From contig VZQC01001595.1 of the NCBI GenBank assembly GCA_009823505.1, positions 2,854,127 to 2,918,126 of the forward strand: DNA of 64,000 bases. The letters are read 5' to 3'. The notes beneath the pieces are model-generated. The model saw only the letters and a program-made list of their open reading frames with translations, had not been told where the DNA came from and did not search any database. This stretch comes from Rhizomys pruinosus. Taxonomy: Eukaryota > Chordata > Mammalia > Rodentia > Spalacidae. The position numbers and the translations under genes are program-made. This document shows positions 47,460-58,550 of the stretch, piece after piece. The stretch's first letter is position 1. Each line of letters begins with the position of its first letter.

Positions 47460-48099
47460 AAAAAGTGATATATCTTAGAAGCCTTATGCCTAAAGTTAAG
47501 AACACAGCATTGGTTAAAGAAGCAAATGTGACAACCACCCCCCCACATGTGTCATCATCCTCTTTAACCAGTCTCAGTATATGCCAGCTCCATGTCTATA
47601 GTCATCTGTACCTTATGAAATATTTTAATTTATGTTTAGATTGTTTGAAATAACTCATTTTCTTTTTAATTCTAGGTCTTGGCTTGGCCAGTTTGATTCC
47701 ACAGCCATAATATCACATGGGTACACCAGTTCAAATAGGAAAGATTGGTCTTTAGTATCTCAGTTACTATAAGTCTTATTTGTGGATAGTAATTTGACCT
47801 GTCTTATTATGTTGATATTGCACCAGATTCCAGTTTGGAAAAGGAAATGCACAGTCACATTGAAGAATAAATCATTTAACAGAATTGCCCCTTTCCCATA
47901 TATTATTTGTGAATTATCTGTAACAAGCATAGAAACAAGGGGCCAGACCTGTGAGAAGTCAGGACCCCATAAGTTCTGTGGACATAAGCAAACTTTAGTT
48001 TTCATGTCATAATCAAAAAGAGAAGTCAGAGTCTAGAAATTCCATTTTGTGATATTGCCTGTTGGAAATGTGTTTGTGGTTAGATATGCATATAGTTTT

Positions 48100-48664
48100 A
48101 TACTTGTGTTTTTCAACAAAATCTGTCAGCAAGTAAAAAAAGAAAAAAGAAAAAGAAAAGAAAAAAAGAAAAAGAAAAAAACTCCAAGCACTGCTGATTC
48201 CAAGGAAGGAACTGTTTTTAGAAAGTAATAAGTTCTTTTACATTGTGTGACACTGGACTTACCACATCCTCCACAATTCCTATAATTAGGTATTAACTAA
48301 AAGCTTAGGCTAGACATTAGATGCTCGAGACAATTGGCATCCAAGAAATTATCTTAAGGTAAAACTTTTAATCTCTTGAGCCTAAGTCCAAATTGCAAAC
48401 TACCTAGTTAAAAATGAGGTTATGTATCTACTGCTCAGATCATTTTCCTATTTTTCAATGAATGCCTACCAGAAGAATTAGGCATATATACACAATTTAT
48501 ACAGACACACAGTCATTCCAGCATAATACTGAGTATAATATAATACATATTGACAAAAATATGAAGACAACACCTGTTTAATTTTTAGATTACATATGAA
48601 GGCCATTTTACCTTTTAAATAATTTAAAATTGGAGAATTTACTGAATAAAAACAGTCAATCAAC
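48100..48664. other. Unique sequence with A/G-rich tract
   Basis: 48,133-48,183 is an A-rich tract with single G interruptions. No recognisable SINE or retrocopy precedes it. The rest is AT-rich and unremarkable. Confidence 0.5.
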
Positions 48665-48815
48665 TGTCAAGAATGTGTACTGCTCTTGCAGAGGACCTGA
48701 GTTTGGTCCCCAGTGCCCACATCAGGTGGCTCAAAATGAACTCTAACTCCAGCTCCAGTGGATCTGATGATCTCTTCTAGCTCCACCAGCACTGGACTTG
48801 TGTGCAAAAACTCAC
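48665..48815 (+). mobile_element. B2/B3 SINE, head missing
   Basis: Starts inside the promoter region (tactgctcttgcagaggacc, gagtttggtccccagtgccc) and continues through actccagctccagtggatc. The ~35-nt head is lost. It directly abuts L1 copy 1, with no visible duplication. Confidence 0.82.
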
Positions 48816-48821
48816 ACTTTA

Positions 48822-49265
48822 AGCATACCTACCTCTCGCCCTATACAAAAATCAACTCCAAATGGATCAAAGATCTCAAGATGAAACCCAAAACTCTGAA
48901 AGTGATAGAAGAAAACATTGCCAGCAACCTATAAGACATAGGTGTAGGAGAAGACTTTCTAAATCAGACAGCAGCTGCACAGGAAATAAGGTCAATAATT
49001 GACAGGTGTGACCTCATTAAACTCAAAATCTTCTGTAAAGCAAAAGAAACAATCTGGGAACTGAAGAGAAAACCAACAGAGTAAGAGGAAACCTTCACCA
49101 GTGATACATCTAAGAGAGCATTAACTTCCAGAATATATAAACTACTCAAAAAACAAAGACATAAGAAAACAAAATGACCCCCTCAAAAGATGGAGTAAAG
49201 AGCTGCACAGAGACTTCACAAATGAGGAAATAAATATGGCTGACAAACATCTTAAAAAGTGTTCA
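48822..49265 (+). mobile_element. L1 copy 1: ORF2 C-terminal fragment
   Basis: Matches copy 3 from 56,345 to 56,700 and 58,020-58,085: tgtacaaaagtcaactcc-type start, ttcctaaatcagacagcagc, gaagagaaaacc, then ggctgacaaacatcttaaaa. In-frame stops are numerous. Both ends are missing: it begins abruptly behind a SINE and stops at agtgttca where copy 2 begins. No 3'UTR or tail of this copy was found downstream of copy 2. Confidence 0.9.
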
Positions 49266-49272
49266 GGGTGCA

Positions 49273-49418
49273 GCCAGGCATGGTGGCGCATGCCTTTAAT
49301 CATAGAACTTGGGAGGCAGAGGCAGGCGGATCTTTGTGAGTTCAAGGCCAGCCTGGTCTACAGAGCAAGTACCAGGACAGTTGGGGCTACAGGGATACCC
49401 TGTCTCAAAAAGACCAAA
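49273..49418 (+). mobile_element. B1 SINE, young
   Basis: Complete B1 (gccaggcatggtggcgcatg to ccctgtctcaaaaaga) between perfect 19-bp duplications aaaaagtgttcagggtgca (49,254-49,272 and 49,419-49,437). The duplication spans the copy 1/copy 2 junction, so the B1 arrived after those two were joined. Confidence 0.97.
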
Positions 49419-50358
49419 AAAAAGTGTTCAGGGTGCATAGATATTGGAGGCTTTAGCCAGACCACCTGGAGCACAAGGTAGGGGCTAGGCACTTCAGCCA
49501 GGTGGATTATTGGATTATTGGATCACTGGCTTGTGCAGCTGTGGGGGTGGAGTTGCCCAGCTAGCCAGTACAAAGGTGGGCCTGTTGCTACTAGGGGACT
49601 TGTGTGCATAGAGAACCTCCAGAACAGAAAAGAAAGAGTGAGTTAGACTTCCAATATATAACCAAAATTGAAAGCCTGAAACATAGACAAGTCAACACTC
49701 CATAAACACAGAGAAAACAACAAAGGGAACTGAAGGAAGCAAGTGAAACAAGCCTTCAACACAGTGAAGAAACATTTGAGATTCACGTCAGAATACAAAT
49801 AAAAAACAAACCCACATGCCAACAACAGAATGAAAGAACAACAAACTTTACCAACCCTAAAGAAGATTCCTACAATGAGATCTCCCTAGGGGTAACCCAG
49901 GACACAGATGTTAGAAGAACAATTGTAGACATAATCAGAGAAATCAAAGAATATAAAGAACAAATCAGAGAACTAAGGAGAGAGAATGAAAAACTCAAGA
50001 AGAACATAGAGGGAGACAATGACAATCTTTGGAAAGAACTAGAGGGAGAGAATGACGAACTCTGGAAAGCAATGGAAACACTGAAAAGATCCCGTGCTGA
50101 AATAAAACAGGAAACCAACCAGCAAAGCAAAGAGCTACAGGAAGATTGAGAAGACCCAAAAGGAAGTGGAAATACTAAAGAAATCACAAAATGAAATGAA
50201 AAAGGAAATCCAAAACTTATCTAATAAAAAGGAAAGGATGCCTCAGAAGCAGAATAGAGGAAGCAAAAAATAGTAATAATAATATCAGACTTGGAACATA
50301 ACACAGAACAACTAAAAAGATCAAGTAAAGACTATGAAAAATGTAAAAATACACAAAA

Positions 50359-50939
50359 GTGAACCAGGAAATGTGGGATACTATGAAAAGAACAAACCTC
50401 CACATCATAGGGCTAGGGGAAGGAGAAGAATCCCAAGAGAGTGCTATTGATCAGATCCTCAACAGGATAATAGATGAAAATTTTTCCAAACTAAAAAAAA
50501 GGCAAACCATTCAAATACAAGAAGCAATAGAAAACCAAACAGACAACATCAGAAAAGAAACTCACCATGCCATATCATAGTTAAAACACTAGATGCCCAA
50601 AACAAAGACAAAATTCTGAAAGCCACAAGAGAAAAACAAGATACATACAAGGGGAAAAAACATCAGAATACAGCTAACTTTTCAGTGCAAACTATGAAAG
50701 CAAGAAGAACAAGGAGCAAAGTATTCCAAATGCTAAATGACTATAGATGCGAACCCATATTACTATACCCAGCAAAAATGTTGATTATAGTTGAAGGAGA
50801 AAGAAAAATCATCCATGACATAAACAAGATGAAAGAATACATGTCCAGAAAACCAACCCTTCAGAGAATACTTGAAGCAATTCAAAGGACAGAAGAAAGA
50901 GCAACCATCCCCAGGCACCTAGAAAGAGAAATTAATTAA
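50359..50939 (+). pseudogene. L1 ORF1 remnant (copy 2)
   Basis: ORF1p is the L1 RNA-binding chaperone: a trimerising coiled coil, an RRM and a C-terminal domain. The coiled-coil part upstream (about 49,870-50,340) is Lys/Glu/Asn-rich with stops. The frame at 50,359-50,580 covers the RRM (MWDTMKR...IIGLGEGEESQE). The frame at 50,685-50,939 covers the C-terminal domain (PILLYPAKMLIIVEGERK, FQMLNDYRCEP). The same blocks in copy 3 lie in one register, so copy 2 has frame breaks between domains. It cannot make full ORF1p. Family assignment is firm from domain order and position between 5'UTR and ORF2. Confidence 0.9.
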
Positions 50940-50989
50940 AGCATAACTGCAGAAGTAGAAACCTAGACCAAAAATGCAAATGGATAATA

Positions 50990-51800
50990 AGATGAAAGAA
51001 GCAACACACATCCCTTAATTACAACCTTAAATACTAATGGACTAAACTCCCCAATCAAAAGACATAGACTGGGAGAATGGATTACAAAACAGAACCCATC
51101 TACATTCTGTCTACAAGAAACCCATCCTACTCTCAAGGATAGGCACCAACTTAAGGTGAAAATATGGAAAAAAATCTTCCAAGAAAATGGCACCAAAAAG
51201 AAAATAGGAGTTGCTATTTTAATATCAGACAAAATAGACTTCAAAGTAAAAGAAATCAGAAGAGACAAAGAGGGCCATCACATCTTTATCAAAGGAACAA
51301 TTGACCATGAAGACTTCACAATCATTAATATATATGCACCAAACTCTGGTGCACCGAAATTTATAAAGACAATTCTTCAAGACCTCAGGCACAGCTTAAC
51401 CCCAGGACAATCATAGCAGGGGACTTCAATACCCCACTGAGCCCTTTGGACAGGTCAATCAGACAAAGAATAAACAAAGAGCTATCTGAACTGAATGATA
51501 TGATACACCAAATGGACCTCACAGATATCTACCAAATATTCCACCCAAACACCAGAGAATACACTTTCTACACAGCACCCCACAGAACATTCTCCAAAAT
51601 TGACCACATAATGGGACACAGAAAAACAAAACTCAACAAATATGAAATGATTGAAATAATTTCATGCATTCTATCAGACCACAGTGCAATAAAGCTCAAT
51701 ATCAACACCAGGATAAGCCCTACTATCTACAAGAACACATGGAGACTAACCAACATACTCCTAAATAATGAATGGGTCAAGGAAGAAATAAAGAAATAAA
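50990..51800 (+). pseudogene. L1 ORF2 endonuclease remnant (copy 2)
   Basis: The N-terminal part of L1 ORF2p, an apurinic/apyrimidinic-type endonuclease that nicks target DNA for reverse transcription. Recognisable motifs run from LNTNGLNSPIKRHRL (about 51,030-51,075) through CLQETHP to GDFN (about 51,418-51,430) and SDHS (51,674-51,685). At least two frames are needed (51,156-51,416 and 51,446-51,799). After a T11 run and an (AAAC)n stretch the reading frame is cut by copy 3. It resumes at 58,736-58,943 and then jumps to the 3'UTR, so the reverse transcriptase domain is absent. Confidence 0.9.
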
Positions 51801-51963
51801 AGAATTCCTGGAACTAAACAAAAATGACAATATAACACAACAAAACCTATGTGATACTTTAAAACCAGTCTTTTTTTTTTTTGAAGGAAGTTTACAGCTC
51901 TGGGTGACTACATTATAAACAAACAAACAAATAAACAAGCAAACAAACAAAAAACAGAAAGAG

Positions 51964-52176
51964 GACTTGAGTGCACAGAGCTTTAGAATGGGGATGTCCC
52001 AGAACCACCTGAAGCACAGGTAGGAGCTGGGTGCTTCAGCCAGGCAGATTGATGGATAATCCTATCTGGCCCATTGGATAATTCTCTTATTGGTTTGATT
52101 CAGTCTACTTGTATGGCTGTGGGGGGTGGAGTCTTCCTGCTAGCTGGTATAAAATGTGGGCCTGTAGACAGTGTGA
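51964..52176 (+). repeat. L1 5'UTR monomer 1
   Basis: 213 bp beginning gacttgagtgcacagagc, repeated in the same phase at 52,177. Shares ccacctgaagcacag with monomer 2 and a similar unit in copy 2. Confidence 0.88.
52148..52154 (+). promoter_or_regulatory. TATA box in L1 monomer
   Basis: TATAAAA starts 29 bp upstream of the next monomer start (52,177). The 5' end of the element itself (51,964) begins with the same bases, gacttgagtgcacagagc. This suggests transcripts start at that sequence under a TATA in the preceding monomer. In copy 2 the corresponding position reads tacaaag, 28 bp before ggacttgtg. Inference from spacing only. Confidence 0.5.
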
Positions 52177-52400
52177 GACTTGAGTGCACAGAGCTTACTT
52201 AGATCAGGGATTTCCCAGGACCACCTGAAGCACAGAGTACTGGGGCAAGGGCTAAACAGGTATAACCACCACCACCACCACCACCACCACCACCACCATC
52301 ACCACCACTCCTACCACCATCACCACCACCCCACCCCACCCCACCCCACGCCAACTGGAATTGCCAAGGGAGTGTCCAAGTGGATTCCTTGGAGAACATT
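52177..52400 (+). repeat. L1 5'UTR monomer 2, expanded
   Basis: Second, partial monomer: gacttgagtgcacagagctt and ccacctgaagcacagagtac, then a CCA expansion. A non-monomeric leader follows, with gacaagtcaacactccatag. Confidence 0.82.
52263..52350. repeat. (CCA)n/(CCCCA)n microsatellite
   Basis: CCA units then CCCCA units within the 5'UTR of copy 3. A frame reading poly-histidine across it is an artefact. Confidence 0.97.
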
Positions 52401-52607
52401 CACAACAGAAAGGGAAGAGTGAGTTAGAATTCCACCAGAAAGCCTAAAATTTAGACAAGTCAACACTCCATAGGCAAGGAGAAAAGGAGAAAAACAAATC
52501 AATCAAACAAACAATGAAGGCATTTGAAAGAGGCAAGCAAAGCAAGCCTTCAACACAGTGAAGAGACATTTGGGATTCACATTGGAATACAGCAAAGAGA
52601 AACCCAC

Positions 52608-53510
52608 ATGCCAGGGAAACAAAGAAGAGACAACATGGGAAAGGTGCAGGATAATCCCACACTAAGATCTACCAACCCTGTGGAAGATTCCTACAGTGGG
52701 ATACCCCTGGGGATGGCCCAGGACACAGATATTAGAAGTACAATTGTCAACATACTTAAAGAAATCAAAGACTGTAAAGAGCAAGTCTCCAATCAAGAGG
52801 AAAGGAATGGAAAAAACCTCAGAAGCAGAATGGAGGAAGCAGAACAAAGAATATCAGACCTGGAAGATAACACGGAACAACTAAAAACCTCAAGTAAAGA
52901 TTATGAAAAATTTAAAGATACACAAAAGGGGAACAACCAGGAAATGTGGGACACTATGAAAAGATCAAACCTTCGCATCATAGGGATAGAGGAAGGAGAA
53001 GAATCCCAAGAGAATGGTATTGATCAGACCTTCAACAGAATAATAGATAAAAATTTCCCCAAACTAAAAAAAGACAAACCAATACAAACACAAGAAGCAC
53101 ATAGAACTCCAAGCAGACAAGATAAGAAAAGAAACTCCCCACACCATATCATGGTTAAAACGCTAGACACCCAAAACAAAGACAAAATTCTGAAAGCCAC
53201 AAGAGAAAAATAAGATACATACAAGGCAAAAAACATTAGAATGACAGCTAACTTTTCAGTGCAAACTATGAAAGAAAAAAGAATGAGGAGCAAAGCATTC
53301 CAAAGGCTAAATGACTATATATGCCAACCCAGATTATTATACCCAGCAAAAATGTGGATTATAGTTGAAGGAGAAAGAAAAATCTTCCATGTCATAAACA
53401 AAATGATAGAATATATGTCTGGAAAACCAATCCTTCAGAGACTAGTTGAAGCAATTCAAAGGACAGAGGGGATGTGCAACTATCCCCAGGCACCTAGAAA
53501 GAGAAATTAA
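52608..53510 (+). pseudogene. L1 ORF1, one premature stop (copy 3)
   Basis: Complete-length L1 ORF1 of about 300 codons in one register, encoding the RNA-binding ORF1p that coats L1 RNA. I take the ATG at 52,608 because an in-frame TGA at 52,515 excludes a start further upstream. Order: a short N-terminal arm, a heptad-rich coiled coil (about 52,740-52,910, ILKEIKDCKEQ to ISDLEDNTEQL), an RRM (EMWDTMKRSNLRIIG onward), then a C-terminal domain ending with LLYPAKMWIIVEGERK and a natural TAA at 53,508. The only break seen is TAA at 53,211-53,213, where copy 2 has CAA, so a single C-to-T change removed the last ~100 residues. The lesion is recent relative to ORF2 decay. Confidence 0.92.
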
Positions 53511-53548
53511 TAAAAACGTAACTGCAGAAGTAGAAACCTAGACCAAAA

Positions 53549-56500
53549 ATGCAAATGGACAATAAGGTGAAAGGAAGCAACACACATCTTTCAGTTATAA
53601 CCTTAAATATTAATGGACTAAACTCCCCAATCAAAAGACATAGACTGGAAGATTGGATTAGGAAATAGAACCCATCTATATGCTGTCTACAAGAAATGCA
53701 TCTTATTTTCAAGTAAAGGCACCACCTTAAAGTAAAAGGATGAAAAACAATATTCCAAGCAAATAGTATAAAAAAGAAAGCAGGTGTTGCTATTTTAATA
53801 TCAGAAAAAATAGACTTCAAAGTAAAAGAAATAAGAAGAGAAAAAGAAGGCCATTACATTTTTATCAAGGGAACAATTCACCATGAAGATTTCACAATCA
53901 TGAATATATATGCACTAAACTCTGGTGCACCAAACTTTATAAAGACAATTCTCCAGGACCTCAAGGCACAGATTAACCCCAGTACACTCATAGTAGGGGA
54001 CTTCAATGCCCCACTGAGCCCTTTGGACAGGTCAACCAGACAAAGAATAAACAGAGAGACATCTGAACTGAATGATATGATACACCAAATGGACCTTGCA
54101 CACATCTACCAAATATTCCACCCCAATACCAGAGAATACACTTTCTACTCAGCACCTCATGGAACATTCTCCAAAGTCAACCACGTACTGGGACACAGAA
54201 GAAACCTCCACAAATACAAAAGGATTGAAATAATTTCATGCATTCTATCAGACCACAATGCAATAAATCTCATTATCAACACCAGGATAAGCCATACTAT
54301 CTACAAGAACACATGAAGAATAAACCACACACTCCTGAATAATGAATGGGTCAAGGAAGAGATAAAGGAAGAAATAAAAGCATTCCTAGAACTGAATGAC
54401 AATGATAGTACAACACAACCAAACCTATGGGATACTTTAAAAGCAGTCCTAAGAGGTAAGCTTATAGCCCTGGGTGCCTACATTAGAAAAACAGAAAGAG
54501 CACAAGTGAGTGATCTAACACTGCAGCTAAAATCACTTGAGAGACAACAAGAGATGAACCCTAAACGCATTAGACAGGAAGAAATAACACTTATCAGAGC
54601 AGAAATCGAAATAGAAACAAAGAAAACATTACCAAAAAAATCAATGAATCAAAAAATTGGTTCTTTGAGAGAATAAACAAGACAGACAGACCTCTAACCC
54701 AGTTAACCAAAAGAAAGAAGGAACAACTCCAAATCAATAGAATCTGTAATGAAAGGGGAAATATCACAACAGACAACGAAAAGATCCAGACAATCATACA
54801 GGAATACTTCAAAAACATGTACTATAGTAAGTTTAAAAACCTAGGAGAAATGGGTGAATATCTGAAATCCTGGGAGTCACCAAAGCTCAACCAAGAAGAG
54901 AACAACAGCTTAAACAGACCCATAATATATATGAGGAAATTGAATATGTAATAAGAAAGCACCCAACTAAAAAAAGTCCAGGCCCAGATGGTTGCAGAGC
55001 AGAATTCTATAAAACAGAAGGAAATCTCCCACATTCCTTCTATGAAGCCAGCATCACTCTAATACCAAACCCAGGCAAAGATACAAACAAAAAGGAGAAC
55101 AATAGACCCATCTCATTAATGAACACAGATGCAAAAATTCCTAACAAAATACTTGCAAACCGCATACAGACCTACATCAAGAAGATCACCCATCATGACC
55201 AAGTTGGATTCATACCAGAGATGCAGGGATGGTTCATCATACAAAAAGAAATAAATATCATAAAACATATAAGTGGACTGAAAGACAAAAACCAAAGATC
55301 ATCTCAATTGATGCAGAAAAAGCCTTTGACAAAATCCAGCATCCCTTCATGCTTAAAATCCTAGAGGGAATTGGATCGGAGGGATCATTCCTCAATGTAA
55401 TCAAAGCCATATACAGGAAACCCTCAGCCAATATCATCCTAAATGGGGAAATGACAGAAACATTCCCTTTAAAGGCAGGAACTCAGCAAGGCTGCCCCCT
55501 GTCACCACTCCTCTTCAATAGAGTGCTTAAAACCCTTGCTAGGGCAATAAGGCAAGAAAAGGAAATTAACGGAGTACTAATTGGAAAAGAGGAAGTCAAG
55601 CTATCCCTATTTGCTGATGATATGATTGTTTACTTAAGGGATGCTAAAAACTCCACCACAAAACTCCTAGAAAAGATTAAGTACTTCAGTAAAGTGGCAG
55701 GATACAAAATTAACCTAGAAAAATCAGTACCCTTTCTTTACACCAACAACAAGCAACTGAAGAAGGAATTCAAGGAGAACTTCCCACTCACAATAGCTTC
55801 AAAAACAATAAAATACCTAGGAACAAACCTAACCAAAGACACCAAAGATCTCTATCAAAAAAATTTTAAACCTCTGAAGAAGGAAATTGAAGAAGATAAC
55901 AGAAGATGGTAAAGCCTCCCATGTTCATAGATTGGGAAAATAAATATAGTAAAAACGTCCATTCTACCAAAACACTTGTACAGATTTAATGCAATCCCAA
56001 TTCAAATCCCCAAGAGATTCTTCACAGGCTTGGAAAAACAGTCCTTAATTTCATTTGGATAAACAAAAGACCCCGATTAGCCAAAACAACCCTGAGTAAA
56101 AAGAGCAAGGGGGATCTCTATACCAGACTTCAAACTATACTACAGGGCTATAGTCATAAAAGCAGCTTGGTACTGGCACAAAAACAGACCTGTAGACCGG
56201 TGGAACAAAACTGAAGATCCAAACTTGAGCACATACAATTTCAGCCACCTCATATTTGACAAGAGGGGGCCAAGAAGACTCAATGGAGGAAAGACATCTT
56301 CAGCAAGTGTCAAAACTGGATCACCACCCGTAGAAGAATGAAATTAAACCCCTACCTCTCTCCCTGTACAAAAGTCAACTCCAGATGGATCAAAGACCTC
56401 AATGTGAAACCCAAAACTCTGAAGGCGATAAAAGAAAAAGTTGGTAGCAGCCTACAAGACATAGGTGTAGGAAAAGATTTCCTAAATCAGACAGCAGCTG

Positions 56501-58550
56501 TGCGAGAATTAAGGTTGACAATTGACAAATGGGACCTCATTAAACTGAAAAGCTTCTGTACATCAAAATAAACAATCAAAGAAGTGAAGAGAAAACCCAC
56601 AGAGTGGGAGGAAACCTTCACTGCAGATACATCTGCCAAAGCGTTGATTTCTAGATTAAACTACTCAAAAAACAAAGAAGAAAAAGAAAACAAATGACCC
56701 ACTCAAAAAATGGTGCATTTATAAAAATGTTTTAATTTTTAGAATTCCTATTTGTTATGTATTAGGATGTTTTATAATACTTCTTTAGATAATGTTTGTT
56801 TCGATATGATCTCATCATTTGGTGACAGTTGGACAAGTCTCATATAAATTCAGACAAAAATCAGTGTAGAAATGGGGAAATGGGCAGGAGGCCATGTTTT
56901 GGTGAGGAACTATTAGGGGCTGATCACCTCGAGATCGAGGAGAACTGATCTTCTTCAAGGGATTGATGCTAGACAGGTTAAGCATGCTCCAATGAATGAA
57001 CTCTCACTGACGACAATCTATGTGAACAAACTTGACTCAATATGCCTTAACATATATGACAATGTGCATGTATTACTGTGGACAGGCTATTGGGGACTTC
57101 AGACAAGGAAGGGGAGGCTAAATATGATTAAGATGTATTGTATGAAATCTACAAAAAAATCAATGTAAATATACTGAAATTCAACAAAATATTAAAAATT
57201 AATCTCATTTTATTTATATATTAGTATAAGTATATCATATATAATTACAGTTATGTAGAGTAAACAAGTCTTCTCAAAATTGTACTTCAATTTCAAGTTA
57301 ATTTGGCCTATAACTACCCTTATTAATTTGCCTAAAACACAACATCTTCCTAAGTATCTTCCATGCTAAGCTTTGCATATGTTTGAAGAAACATTAAGTG
57401 GGTTACAGTCCTGTGTTCTATGCCTATGACTGTGAATCCTCTTATGAGATTTAACAAGTAGGAATTAAGAAGGAGTGATGATATATCTGTAATAGATTGA
57501 CATGACTCTAAATATGAAGGTCTTTAAAACTCTGATCTGAGTAAACAACGTTCAAAAGAGATCATCAGGACTCTTTCAATTGCAACTTTGAAATGGGACA
57601 GGGGTTATTTCTTGCATTCTTTTGGTAAAAGTTTGTTCTCTTTTTCCATCTCAATGTTTCTTTAAAAAAATATTATGTATGTTTCATTTTCAAAAGTGTT
57701 TTTTGAAAGCTTCCGCAATAAAATGTTGATTTACTGAGATGTGCACTCTGCAAAACTTCCTAGCTGCAGGAGAAGTGCCTTTAAAAATAGTACCTAAACT
57801 TAGAGACAGTATCTGAAAATGTGTTCTCTTCCCATTTTCTCACTTGGATACTTTATCAAGTATCTAAATATATATTAAATGTTAGATTTATATAATCATA
57901 TATAGATTAAATGTTAGATCATAGTGATATATTCCAAAGCTAATATAATACAGCATTCATATCTTTGTTATGGCATTAAAAAAATAAAATCAAGTAAAAA
58001 TATTTCAATTTGAAAAAAAATGGAGCAAAGAGACTTCACAAGTGAGGAATTAGAGATGGCTGAGAAACATCTTAAAGAGTGTTCAATGTCACTAATATTT
58101 AAGGAAATGCAAATTAAAACCACACTAAGATATCATCTCGCTCCAATAAGACTGGCTAGGATCAAAAAACCAAATGATACCAAGTGCTGGAGAGGTTGTG
58201 GGGAAAGGGGAACACTCATCCACTGCTGGTGAGAATGTAAACTCGTAGAGCCACTATGGAAAGCAGTGTGGAGAACCCTTGGAAGACTTGGAATGAACTT
58301 GCCACCTGGCCCAGCCATACCACTCCTGGATATGTACCCACAAGACTCATCCTACTGCAGAGATACATGCACAGCCATGTTTATTGCAGCTCTCTTCACA
58401 ATAGCAAGGAGCTGGAATCAACCCAAGTGCCCCTCAACTGACGAGTGGATAGAAAAAAATGTGGTACATCTACACAATGGAGTTCTATGCAGCAGTAAAG
58501 AAAGATAACATTATGAACTTTGCAGGTAAATGGATGGACTTAGATGATAT
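53549..58550 (+). pseudogene. L1 ORF2, degenerate and interrupted (copy 3)
   Basis: ORF2p is the L1 endonuclease and reverse transcriptase. Visible in order: endonuclease with LNINGLNSPIKRHRL (about 53,600), GDFN (53,996-54,007) and SDHN (54,248-54,259); reverse transcriptase with [10 protein letters not shown] (about 55,315-55,345), [13 protein letters not shown] (about 55,480-55,520) and the catalytic FADD (55,610-55,621); and a C-terminal Cys-rich segment (KCWRGCGERGTLIHCW, about 58,180-58,230). There are several stops, e.g. TGA near 54,314 and TGA at 58,231. About 54 bp is missing near 55,014 relative to the minus-strand copy at 63,331-63,400. An unrelated insertion at 56,714-58,014 splits the C-terminal part. 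Confidence 0.92.
56714..58014 (+). mobile_element. Insertion: Lx-like 3'UTR plus unknown DNA
   Basis: 1,301 bp inside ORF2 of copy 3, flanked by aaaaaatgg at 56,705-56,713 and 58,015-58,023. The other L1 copies read straight through this point, so the pre-insertion site is known. 56,880-57,195 resembles the Lx-type 3'UTR at 16,960-17,205 and ends aacaaaatattaaaaatt. 57,200-58,012 matches nothing here, and ends with AATAAA (57,983-57,988) 24 bp before a short A run (58,013-58,020). This is the structure of an L1 3' transduction. Confidence 0.72.

Larger units (their letters stand above)
45851..48099 (-). pseudogene. Retrocopy of unidentified transcript, interrupted
   Basis: Perfect 19-bp repeats, tagatatgcatatagtttt, lie at 45,851-45,869 and 48,081-48,099. 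Inside the left one is a T10 run (45,866-45,875) and then TTTATT at 45,884-45,889. On the minus strand this reads AATAAA, eight bases, poly(A), the 3' end of a processed mRNA. The repeat ends TTTT, as L1-endonuclease targets do in this orientation. The retrocopy body is split by a plus-strand L1 (46,535-47,204) and a SINE (47,222-47,459), leaving about 1.2 kb. The minus strand shows an 81-codon frame (47,760-48,005) and a 66-codon frame (46,272-46,472), neither of which I recognise. The source could be an mRNA 3' region or a long non-coding RNA. A chance 19-bp repeat is improbable, but the source is unknown. Confidence 0.65.
49266..51963 (+). mobile_element. L1 copy 2, 5' part
   Basis: After the B1, 49,438-49,870 is L1 5'UTR: monomer-like gaccacctggagcacaaggt, ctgtgggggtggagttgccc, then gacaagtcaacactccataa. 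ORF1 and the endonuclease part of ORF2 follow. It stops at cagaaagag (51,963), where copy 3 is inserted, and resumes at 58,736. A T11 run (51,871-51,881) and an (AAAC)n expansion (about 51,917-51,952) replace normal ORF2 sequence just before the break. Confidence 0.9.

Noticed and set aside
52180..52422. Frame with a run of fourteen or more histidines
   Set aside because: It is a translation of the (CCA)n tract in the L1 5'UTR. No start context or conservation is expected.
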